Positions 7,857 to 15,600 of a stretch of 63,291 bases of DNA are shown here, piece after piece. The notes below the pieces were generated by a model. That model did no database searches. It saw only the letters and a program-made list of their open reading frames with translations, and was not told the origin of the DNA. The stretch is from JAUMXJ01 sp041781135 (lineage in GTDB: Bacteria; Bacillota; Clostridia; Peptostreptococcales; Acidaminobacteraceae). The DNA is taken from the NCBI GenBank assembly GCA_041781135.1, contig JBHAZV010000015.1, positions 1 through 63,291 on the forward strand. Direction: 5' to 3'. Made by a program: the position numbers and the translations under genes. The stretch's first letter is position 1. Each line of letters begins with the position of its first letter.

Positions 7857-9128
7857 CTATTCGTAATACTCAAATTCATATCCCATGATGCGCACGGTGT
7901 CACCATCGCTGACGCCCATCTCGCGAAGCCTGTCAAAAACTCCTATGCGGCGCAGCGAATTTTGGAAATGCCTGATAGATTCGACATCTTCGAGGTCCGC
8001 CGAAAAAAGCAGCCTTTCGAGCTTGTCGCCGTCCGCGCAGTAAATATCTCCGTCCATATAGTATTCGATTTCCTGCTCCGGCGCTTGTTTGCGCTCATAT
8101 ATATCCGCATCTTCATATATCGGTTCATAGGGCGCAGAATCCAGAATTTCTACTATTCGGGCGACAAGCTTTTCTACGCCCTCACCTGTGACGCCAGATA
8201 TCGGAAAAACTTCAAAGCCCTGCTCCGTCAGCTCCTGCACAAAATCTCTATACACCTGCTCATCCTGAACAATATCTATTTTGCCCGCCGCGACAAGCTG
8301 CTTTTTGTTTGCCAATTTTTCGCTGTAATTCCTGACTTCATCGTTTATTATGCGAAAATCATCGAGCGGATTTCTGCCCTCTGTTCCCGATACGTCGACT
8401 ATGTGTACAAGCAGGCGCGTTCGCTCGATATGCCTGAGAAAATCCAGCCCAAGTCCCGCTCCGTCGCTCGCACCCTCTATAAGCCCAGGAATATCGGCTA
8501 TGATAAATTCCTTGTTTTTATAAGGTCTGCAGACGCCAAGATTAGGCGAAAGCGTAGTAAAATGATAGTTGGCGATTTTGGCGTTAGAGTTTGTAGTACG
8601 CGAAAGCAAGGTGGATTTGCCGACATTAGGAAATCCCATTAATCCGACATCGGCTATCAGCTTCAGTTCAAGCACTACGCTGTATTCTTCGCCCTTTGTG
8701 CCCATCTTGGCAAATGTCGGCGCCTGTCTCGTAGGCGTGGCAAAATGCTGATTTCCCTTGCCGCCCTTGCCGCCTTTTGCAATCAGCGCACTTTCGCCCT
8801 TTCTTTTCAAGTCCGCCATTATTTTTCCGCTATTCGCTTCAAATACAAGAGTTCCGACAGGTACAGGAATAATCAGGTCATCCGCGGATTTACCGGTCTT
8901 ATTGCGCTTGCCGCCGCCTTCGCCGTCCGCCGCCCTGTACTTTGTCTGATATCTGAAATCCATAAGCGTACTGACTCTATCGTCGGCTACAAGGAATATG
9001 CTTCCGCCGTCGCCGCCGTCGCCGCCGTCAGGTCCTCCGTTTGGAACATATTTTTCCCTTCTGAAGCTTACCCTGCCATTGCCGCCATTGCCGGCTCTAA
9101 CTTCTATCTTAGCCTTATCTACAAACAT
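7857..9128 (-). CDS. obg: Obg-family ribosome-assembly GTPase
   Basis: Obg/CgtA is an essential GTPase of late 50S assembly and stress control. The glycine-rich Obg fold is at the N-terminus (VRAGNGGNGRVSFRREKYVPNGGPDGGDGG), the GTPase has GFPNVGKST (G1), DIPGLIEGA (G3) and AAGKIDI (G4), and the C-terminal OCT domain with SLRRIGVFDRLREMGVSDGD follows. The frame is open up to 9167, but that extension crosses a terminator hairpin. GAGGT six bases before the ATG at 9128 fixes the start at MFVDKAKIEV, giving 423 residues, normal for the family. Confidence 0.96.
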   Translation of the reverse strand: MFVDKAKIEVRAGNGGNGRVSFRREKYVPNGGPDGGDGGDGGSIFLVADDRVSTLMDFRYQTKYRAADGEGGGKRNKTGKSADDLIIPVPVGTLVFEANSGKIMADLKRKGESALIAKGGKGGKGNQHFATPTRQAPTFAKMGTKGEEYSVVLELKLIADVGLMGFPNVGKSTLLSRTTNSNAKIANYHFTTLSPNLGVCRPYKNKEFIIADIPGLIEGASDGAGLGLDFLRHIERTRLLVHIVDVSGTEGRNPLDDFRIINDEVRNYSEKLANKKQLVAAGKIDIVQDEQVYRDFVQELTEQGFEVFPISGVTGEGVEKLVARIVEILDSAPYEPIYEDADIYERKQAPEQEIEYYMDGDIYCADGDKLERLLFSADLEDVESIRHFQNSLRRIGVFDRLREMGVSDGDTVRIMGYEFEYYE

Positions 9129-9138
9129 TATTACCTCG

Positions 9139-9163
9139 AAAAAAAGGGCGCCTGCCGGCACCC
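9139..9163 (-). terminator. Hairpin terminator/attenuator between rpmA and obg
   Basis: On the minus strand GGGTGCC and GGCGCCC pair (one G-T) around a GGCA loop, followed directly by seven T. It sits in the 43-base gap between rpmA and obg, only about 10 bases before the obg start. It should end most transcripts after the ribosomal protein genes and let a fraction reach obg. Confidence 0.8.
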
Positions 9164-9171
9164 TCATATGC

Positions 9172-9459
9172 TTAAGCCTGTGCTACTATGCTTACCTGCT
9201 TGCGCATTTTGTCCTTGCGTTCAAACTTCACCACTCCATCGATGAGCGCGAAGAGCGTATCATCTCCGCCCTTGCCCACATTCTTTCCGGGGTGGATCTT
9301 TGTGCCGCGCTGTCTGATTATTATGCTGCCTGCCGGTACAAACTGACCGTCGGCTGTTTTTACTCCAAGCCTTTTTGCATTTGAATCACGACCGTTCTTA
9401 GATGAACCTACACCCTTTTTACTCGCAAAAAGCTCGAGATTATAATTTAGAATCCTCAT
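9172..9459 (-). CDS. rpmA: 50S ribosomal protein L27 with cleavable N-terminal extension
   Basis: Ribosomal protein L27 (95 aa), near the peptidyl-transferase centre. The N-terminus MRILNYNLELFA is the Firmicutes-type extension; known homologues are cut after the FA by the cysteine protease Prp, which would leave SKKGVGSSKNGRDS. The prp gene lies just upstream and overlaps by 20 bases, matching the known functional pair. Confidence 0.97.
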   Translation of the reverse strand: MRILNYNLELFASKKGVGSSKNGRDSNAKRLGVKTADGQFVPAGSIIIRQRGTKIHPGKNVGKGGDDTLFALIDGVVKFERKDKMRKQVSIVAQA

Positions 9460-9760
9460 AACTCCTCCTGATTACTACGACCGACTCCGGATATGTCCGC
9501 GCCAGTCCTTCCATACCTGTTCTGAAATAACCCATGAGCGCGTCGCTTTTTTCATTTGCGCTCTCTCCAAGGTCGATGTGCAAAAAACCATCATATATCT
9601 CGATGTCTATTTTATCATCGGGTATTCCTGCTACGAGCTCTATCGATTCCACAAGAGCACTTGCAAGACACGATGCGCCCGCGCAGACTATCTCGCTGTT
9701 CGGTGCCGCGTGACCCTCCATGGTCACAATCGTATTCCCGACTATTTCACACACAATCAT
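9440..9760 (-). CDS. prp: Ribosomal-processing cysteine protease Prp
   Basis: Prp (YsxB family, 106 aa) removes the N-terminal extension of L27 in Firmicutes. The catalytic motif is seen as GHA at residues 16-18 and EIVCAGAS with the cysteine at 26. The distance between His and Cys is three residues shorter than in the Bacillus and Staphylococcus proteins as I remember them. It sits between rplU and rpmA, the standard position, and overlaps both (4 and 20 bases). Confidence 0.93.
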   Translation of the reverse strand: MIVCEIVGNTIVTMEGHAAPNSEIVCAGASCLASALVESIELVAGIPDDKIDIEIYDGFLHIDLGESANEKSDALMGYFRTGMEGLARTYPESVVVIRRSYEDSKL

Positions 9761-10065
9761 GCTATTATTTCTTCAATCTTTACTTTTGTATAAGGCTGTC
9801 TGTGACCTTGCTTCTTTCTGTAATCTTTCTTGCTTTTGTACTTGTAGATAATGACCTTAGGACCCTTGCCGTGCTTTACGACAGTTGCTCTGACCTTTGC
9901 ACCGGCTGCTTCTTTGCCGACCTTCAAGCCCGAATCCGTCGATACGATAAGCACATTGTCAAACACATACTCTGCGCCCTCCTCGACCGGCAGTTTTTCA
10001 AGGAATAATTCATCACCTTTTTCTACTTTGTACTGCTTTCCACATGCACCAAAAATTGCGTACAC
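9757..10065 (-). CDS. rplU: 50S ribosomal protein L21
   Basis: L21 (102 aa) binds 23S rRNA. It shows YAIFGACGKQYKVEKGDEL at the start and the conserved VIIYKYKSKKDYRKKQGHRQPYTKV signature at the end. The start is GTG at 10065 with GAGGAGG upstream. First gene of the rplU-prp-rpmA-obg transcript, behind a promoter and structured leader. Confidence 0.97.
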   Translation of the reverse strand: MYAIFGACGKQYKVEKGDELFLEKLPVEEGAEYVFDNVLIVSTDSGLKVGKEAAGAKVRATVVKHGKGPKVIIYKYKSKKDYRKKQGHRQPYTKVKIEEIIA

Positions 10066-10092
10066 TATGTTCCTCCTCTATCCTTTCTCGCC

Positions 10093-10144
10093 GTCACAGG
10101 CTGCGCACAGCACATTAAAGCCTGCTCCGAGCGGCTACCGTGAC
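10093..10144 (-). promoter_or_regulatory. Candidate ribosomal protein L21 leader
   Basis: The rplU 5' leader begins with GTCAC and closes with GTGAC after about 40 bases that can form inner hairpins (GCC-GGC and GTGC-GCAC segments). Firmicutes rplU operons carry an autoregulatory L21 leader in this place. The closing stem is visible; assignment to that family is by position and shape only. Confidence 0.5.
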
Positions 10145-10174
10145 AGTGTAGCATATTACGCCACAGTATGTCAA
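10145..10174 (-). promoter_or_regulatory. Promoter of the rplU operon
   Basis: On the minus strand TTGACA (10174-10169) is followed after 18 bases by TGCTACACT, an extended -10 (TACACT at 10150-10145). Confidence 0.8.
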
Positions 10175-10232
10175 CAGCAGCAGCACGACTTTTTTATTCG
10201 GGTGAAATGACTAAAATTAAAAAGCACCTTCT

Positions 10233-10354
10233 TAGAAAATGTGTTTCCGTCCGATCGATAATATCAGAAAAATGTGTTATTCCAGCATGAATAATATCAG
10301 AAAAATGTGTTTCTATATGTTTCCGCGTGTTGATAACCACTGAAAAACGTGCTG
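10233..10354. repeat. Short direct repeats of about 33-base period
   Basis: The 21-mer ATAATATCAGAAAAATGTGTT occurs at 10258-10278 and exactly again at 10291-10311, with a shortened copy (AGAAAATGTGTT) 33 bases before and a decayed copy (ATAACCACTGAAAAACGTGCT) after. They stand directly in front of the broken ATPase gene; the purpose is unknown. Confidence 0.7.
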
Positions 10355-10391
10355 CACTATATGCAACCACCTTGAAGGGACGGTGATTACA

Positions 10392-10540
10392 TTGAAACGC
10401 AAAGCAATTCAGGTTTTAACAGACCGGAAATACAGCGGCCGATGGTGCTGAAGGGCGCACGCCAAGTCGGCAAGACGCGGCTGATGAAGGAATTCGGGAA
10501 AAGTCAGCGTTACTTTAACTTCGACGAGGAATCTGACAAC
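10392..10540 (+). pseudogene. Remnant of an AAA ATPase (DUF4143-type) gene
   Basis: Two adjacent frames carry the start of a DUF4143-type ATPase. The first, from TTG at 10392, reads LKRKAIQVLTDRKYSGR and then hits a stop. The second, from 10442, reads MVLKGARQVGKTRLMKEFG and FNFDEES, which contains the Walker A (GARQVGKT) typical of that family. Normal proteins have about 400-450 residues; only the first 60 or so are left, with a frame break between the halves. The rest has been replaced by the cheW-side terminator. These ATPases are often found on mobile or variable loci. Confidence 0.75.
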
Positions 10541-10548
10541 ACAACAAA

Positions 10549-10576
10549 CGGGAGAACGCATTCAACCGCTCTCCCG
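10549..10576 (-). terminator. Terminator-like hairpin behind cheW
   Basis: CGGGAGA pairs with TCTCCCG, with an extra CG-CG step inside the loop. On the minus strand it is followed by TTTGTTGTGTTG. It lies 30 bases after the cheW stop. Confidence 0.6.
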
Positions 10577-10605
10577 CCTCTGCCAAAACAAAATCGCTCT
10601 CTAAA

Positions 10606-11046
10606 CTAATTCGCTTTCAGCGCTGCCTCTATTACATCGGCGGAAACCACCTTGTAAAGATCGATTACAAGCAGCAAAACATCGTCATAGATTGCAAGCG
10701 AAGAAACAAAATTCGCACTATCGCCAAATCCGATTACGGGCGGAGCAAGCACCTCCTCGTCCGAAACCGTTATCGACTGCGAGGCGTCATCCGCCAAAAA
10801 CCCCACCCCGTTGTTTGCAATTATTATCCTCTGCGACTTAATCTTTTCTTCTATGCCAAATTTTCGCTTGAGGTTCACAACAGGGATAACCTCACCGCGC
10901 AAATTTAACAATCCCTCGATATAGCTCGGTCCGGCGGGGATTCGCGACAAAAAACCGAAATCGCTGATCGTCCTGACCTGCTCCACCGCAGCGCAGTACC
11001 TCTCGCCTTCGAGCCGGAATACGATAAATTTGTTGTCTGCCATCAC
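10606..11046 (-). CDS. cheW: CheW-domain protein
   Basis: A 146-residue protein made of one CheW domain: FIVFRLEGERYCAAVEQVRTI, the central IPAGPSYIEGLLNLRGEVIPVVNLKRKFG, and a C-terminal strand region ending VLLLVIDLYKVVS. CheW links chemoreceptors to the CheA kinase, but no receptor or cheA is in this window. Its ATG overlaps the hutH stop by 4 bases, so it is translated with histidine ammonia-lyase. It could be a scaffold for another signalling complex. Confidence 0.9.
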   Translation of the reverse strand: MMADNKFIVFRLEGERYCAAVEQVRTISDFGFLSRIPAGPSYIEGLLNLRGEVIPVVNLKRKFGIEEKIKSQRIIIANNGVGFLADDASQSITVSDEEVLAPPVIGFGDSANFVSSLAIYDDVLLLVIDLYKVVSADVIEAALKAN

Positions 11047-12554
11047 ATCACCTCTGCAAGCAACGCCGCAAATTCGGAGCTCATTACAAGCCCGCGGACT
11101 TTCTCTATATCCGTATTCAACACTCTGTCTCTGTCCATGTACGAGACAACGCCCCTGACTGCATCATAAACTTTCCTGCCGGCAAGGCTCAGACCCGCCG
11201 AATTTTTTTCAAGATCGATGGCCTGCGCCGCGCACAGCAGCTCGATCGCAAGCACATAAGACGTGTTATAAACAATATCTGCAGCCTTTCTCGCGGCGAT
11301 AGTCCCCATGCTTACATGATCCTCCTGATTTGCGGAAGACGGAATGGAATCCACGCTCGCAGGATGAGCAAGCACCTTGTTTTCAGATACGAGAGCAGCC
11401 GCCGCATACTGAGCTATCATAAAGCCTGAATTTACTCCGCCATTCTCGGTAAGAAACGCCGCAATGCCCGACAGCGCCGGGTTGACAAGCCTCTCTATCC
11501 TACGCTCCGACACATTCGCAAGTTCGGCAGCCGCTATGCCGAGAAAATCAAAAGGAAGCGCCATTGGCTGGCCGTGGAAATTGCCGCCGCTGTATGCGAC
11601 ATCATCCTCGGCAAAAATCAGCGGATTATCCGTAACGGCGTTCATCTCGATATCGACCTTGGATTTTACATATTCGAGCGCATCCTTTGTAGCGCCGTGT
11701 ATCTGCGGAACGCATCTCAGCGCATATGCATCCTGAACCCTGATCTCGCCCTGCCTTGTAGTCAGCGCCGAGCCGCCGAGCAAATTCCTGAGATTTTCGG
11801 CGGTTTTCACTTGTCCGGCGTGCGGCCTCGCCAAATGAAGGCGCGGGTCAAAAGCGTCCACAACCCCTTTAAGCGACTCTATCGTAAGCGCAGCGGCTGC
11901 ATCAGACACTGCGGAAAGCCTGAGGGCATCGTATAGTGCGTGAGCGCCGACCGAGGTCATGACCTGCGTGCCATTTATCAGGGCGAGCCCCTCCTTGGAT
12001 GTGAGCTCAACCGGAGTTATTCCGGCTCTGCGCATAGCTTCCGCGCCGTCAATCCTCTCGCCACCGTAAAACGCCTCGCCGAGCCCGATCATTACGAGCA
12101 CCATATGCGACAGCGGGGCGAGATCCCCCGAAGCGCCGAGCGAACCCTTCTCCGGTATCACCGGTATAACGCGCCTGTTTACCATATCTATAAGCGTGCG
12201 GACTGTGCTGAGCCTGATGCCGGATCTGCCATTCGCAAAATTGTTGATTCGAAGGAGCATCACGCCGATCGCAACATCCTCCGGAAGCGGCTCTCCGACG
12301 CCGCACGCATGCGACATAATCAGGTTTTTCTGAAGCGCCGCCGTCTCGTCTTTTGATATCACCACGTCGGAAAATTTGCCAAAGCCGGTTGTAATTCCGT
12401 AAACTACGCGTTTTTCATCTACGACCTTCTTTACAAACTCTTCCGCAGAACGGATCCTTTCAACCGAATCCTCTGAAAGACAGATTTGTTCGCCGTTTCT
12501 TGTGACATTTATCAAATCTTCGAGCCTGAGCTCTTTTCCATTCAAAACCAACAT
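11043..12554 (-). CDS. hutH: Histidine ammonia-lyase
   Basis: HutH (503 aa) deaminates histidine to urocanate and ammonia. The MIO prosthetic group forms from Ala-Ser-Gly at 141-143 in GSLGASGDLAPLSH. Ser-His at 81-82 (NLIMSHACGVG) is the signature that points to histidine rather than phenylalanine as substrate. Further conserved blocks are YGITTGFG, LINGTQVM, QDAYALRCVPQIHGA and TDNPLIF. The other hut genes are not next to it; instead it is coupled to cheW. The gene starts 132 bases after the giant GGDEF gene on the same strand. Confidence 0.95.
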   Translation of the reverse strand: MLVLNGKELRLEDLINVTRNGEQICLSEDSVERIRSAEEFVKKVVDEKRVVYGITTGFGKFSDVVISKDETAALQKNLIMSHACGVGEPLPEDVAIGVMLLRINNFANGRSGIRLSTVRTLIDMVNRRVIPVIPEKGSLGASGDLAPLSHMVLVMIGLGEAFYGGERIDGAEAMRRAGITPVELTSKEGLALINGTQVMTSVGAHALYDALRLSAVSDAAAALTIESLKGVVDAFDPRLHLARPHAGQVKTAENLRNLLGGSALTTRQGEIRVQDAYALRCVPQIHGATKDALEYVKSKVDIEMNAVTDNPLIFAEDDVAYSGGNFHGQPMALPFDFLGIAAAELANVSERRIERLVNPALSGIAAFLTENGGVNSGFMIAQYAAAALVSENKVLAHPASVDSIPSSANQEDHVSMGTIAARKAADIVYNTSYVLAIELLCAAQAIDLEKNSAGLSLAGRKVYDAVRGVVSYMDRDRVLNTDIEKVRGLVMSSEFAALLAEVM

Positions 12555-12686
12555 ACTTCATTCTCCTTTTTATTATCGTACCAGTGTTGATGTTACATTT
12601 TATTAATTTTATTGTAGAGTCCGCGCTGCTTCTGCCGCCCGCACGCCGGGCATTGCATATCCTTATAAAGCATAGCATATCCGATA

Positions 12687-15600
12687 TCAGAATATCGCGC
12701 GCTCGATGACCTTTCTTATGGAAGCGACATAGTTAAAATCCGCAAAGCCATGCTCGTAAACACTTATAGGCACCTTGAACAGCAGCACCCCGTTTATGCC
12801 CTCGGAATAGAAAGAATTTACTATTATCGATTCCCAATCTGCAGTATCCTCGCTGCCGCCTATAGGTCTTTCCCAGTCTATAAAATAGTCGCTGGTATTG
12901 CTCATCGCATATTTACTGATATTTCTGTAATCGTATTCGTTCAATTTCTGCAGCCCGACTCCCATTTCGAAGCCTACCGCCTCTAAAACATTTTTAGAAT
13001 CGTCAAGAACATAAAACTCTGCATATGTGCCGTTTACAATATCTAAAACTGTTCGGAACACCTCCTCGCGTACCTTGTTCTTGTCTCCGTTCGAACCCAT
13101 CGCAAGTATGCTCTTCAGCATAGCCTGTACCCGCCTGATATCCTCTTCTACGCGGCCGGAAATGATGCCTGTCATTGTATCGAATCTCTTCGCCTGATTC
13201 ATTATTGAGCGAGTCCACCGCGTGGTCTGGTTCTTTCCCTGACCTTTACTGAAATACAGCGCCTTATCTGCGTTTTCGATTAGCTCCGCTTCATTCGTTC
13301 CATCGCCGGGAAAGCTTGAAACACCAAGGCTCACCGTAAGCGGCCTATCGTCGCCGAGCAGCCTTGCAGCCTCGACATTGCGCCTTATCTTCTCGGATAC
13401 TATGTACGCCTGCTCCCCGTTGGTATTCGGCAGCAGAACAATAAACTCCTCTCCGCCGTACCTTGCAACTATATCTGTCGACCTGACGGAGCTCAGAAGT
13501 ATCTGACCCACCGCCGCAAGCACGGTATCGCCCTTCTTGTGACCGTATGTGTCGTTTACGCCCTTAAAGTTGTCGATATCCAATATTATCACAGAGAGAT
13601 CTTCATCCGTATTTCTCGATTCCGCAAGAGTGATTGTAAAAATCTGTTCAAAATACTTGCGCAGATTTACCTGAGTCAGTTTGTCCATAGTCGAGCTCAG
13701 CTTGAGCTTTGCGCTTTCAAGAAAAACCGCTATCAAAGTCGAATAAGACTCCAGATAATCGAGAAACTTTGGTTCAAACCGGTTTATTACATCGTCCGTC
13801 TCCAAAAAGAGATGAGCAACTATCTTTTTTCTTCGGCGCAGCATGTCCTCCTGCTTGATCCTGCGCCTGTCGCCGGCAAGCTCAAAAATCGGGATGTGAA
13901 TCAGTCCACACTGACCGCTCCTGAGAAGATGCGTCTGTGTCTTAGCATTAAATTTATTTACAACGATGCACTGCTCGCTGCCGGAACCATAAATATATCT
14001 CAGGAAATCTCCCTGCTCATCACCCGCCTTAAGAGCTATGACATCGCCATAGTTTTCGCTCTCTCCAAGCACAAATATAAACCCACGCCTTGCAAACACC
14101 ATATCCGCCATATGGCTCAAAATCTGCTTGATATTGGCGTTGTCGTTTATGCTGTACTTGCTCATAAAGCCCACATCCTGGAGAACGGCGGAGCTTCCGC
14201 TGATTTTAAGCGCTATTTCATTGTCCTCCATCATGGAAGCAAAGTTAGAGAGGTCGAAATAATCCTGCGCATCGATAATCTTTTTTGGTTCGACCACGTG
14301 CCTTATGCGCTCAGTATCGCATATATGCTTTATGATGTCGTTAATCCTGACCTTCAAAATCATTTTGAAGGGATCGTTCATTATATAATGCTTCTGATTC
14401 GAAACGGGAACCCTGTCCGAAAGATCCTTTACAACCTCAAATGCATTCATATACGCCCTTAGAGCTTCCACATAGCAGCGGTTGCTAAAGAATATATTGC
14501 CCCTCAGGTAATGAAGCCTCCATAGCAGTTCGAGCGACTCCTTACCGACGGTTTCCACGAGCGAAGCAAGCTCACTCGCCGCATTTTGGTTGAGATATGT
14601 ATTTATTACAGATTTTGTTATCTCTATCCTCTCGCTTGTATACTTTGGCGCTACTTGCTCATCAAGCTTAAGCAAGTAGCTGACATTTGTTATATCACTG
14701 TCAAGAATGAGATTTAGTGTTATATCGAGCACCAATTCCCTGAAAAGCTTTGCGTTCACTGAAGAATCCACAAGATACAGCAGCTCATGGATAGCAACTA
14801 TAGTGTCCTCTTTGAGTTCCAGTTTTCCCCGCTGAAGCTCGCTTAAATAAGTGAGCTTGATATCGAGTACTCTGAGCCTAAACGCATTGTGCTTATCGGT
14901 CACTTCGTCGGAGCTAAGCTCATACCTCAGTCTTCTTGCCTCTATAATATTATTCATCAGAAGCAGGTATTTCAGCTTGTAAAAATACAAATCCAAAGTT
15001 GCGTTTTTATGCCCACTGACAAACTTTGTCTCGTACTCTAACTTTGAAATCTGGATATACGCCTGCCTGTATTCGCACAACTCGATTTTTGTTGAAATAT
15101 ACTTTGCGAGCGCCGTAGCGCTTATATTCAAAGCTCCGCTGTTTTTTGCGTACGCCATCGCTTTTTCGAGCCTCACGGCCGCTTGACCGTACATGGAGTG
15201 ATGCCAGCAGATATGGGCAAAAAGATGGTGATACAGCATTGTGTGAAATGTATAATTCTTGCTGATCGCAATATCCTCAGACCTGTCGAACATTCGGATC
15301 ACGCCCGCCAAATCGCCCTCCGCATAGTACCTGCGCTGAGCCTCCAAATCGTGCATTCCGCACAAAAATACAACCTCGTCCTTCTGTTCGAAATAGTCGC
15401 ACGCCGCATGATACATCTCGCGCATCTCAGACTCGCTTAATAAAGTCTGATCTCCTGATTTAACCGTAAACATATAGTGATATGCGTGTAAATCAGCGCG
15501 TTTTGAAAGCTGCAGCGCTTTGCCGAGCACCTCTCGCGCTTTGTCGATATTCAAAATATCGTAATAATAATCAAAAAATATGTAGTATGTTTTAAGAATA

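Noticed and set aside
13539..14462. Long open frame (307 codons) opposite the giant GGDEF gene
   Set aside because: Antisense to a conserved coding region (GAF/GGDEF part), no recognisable motifs.
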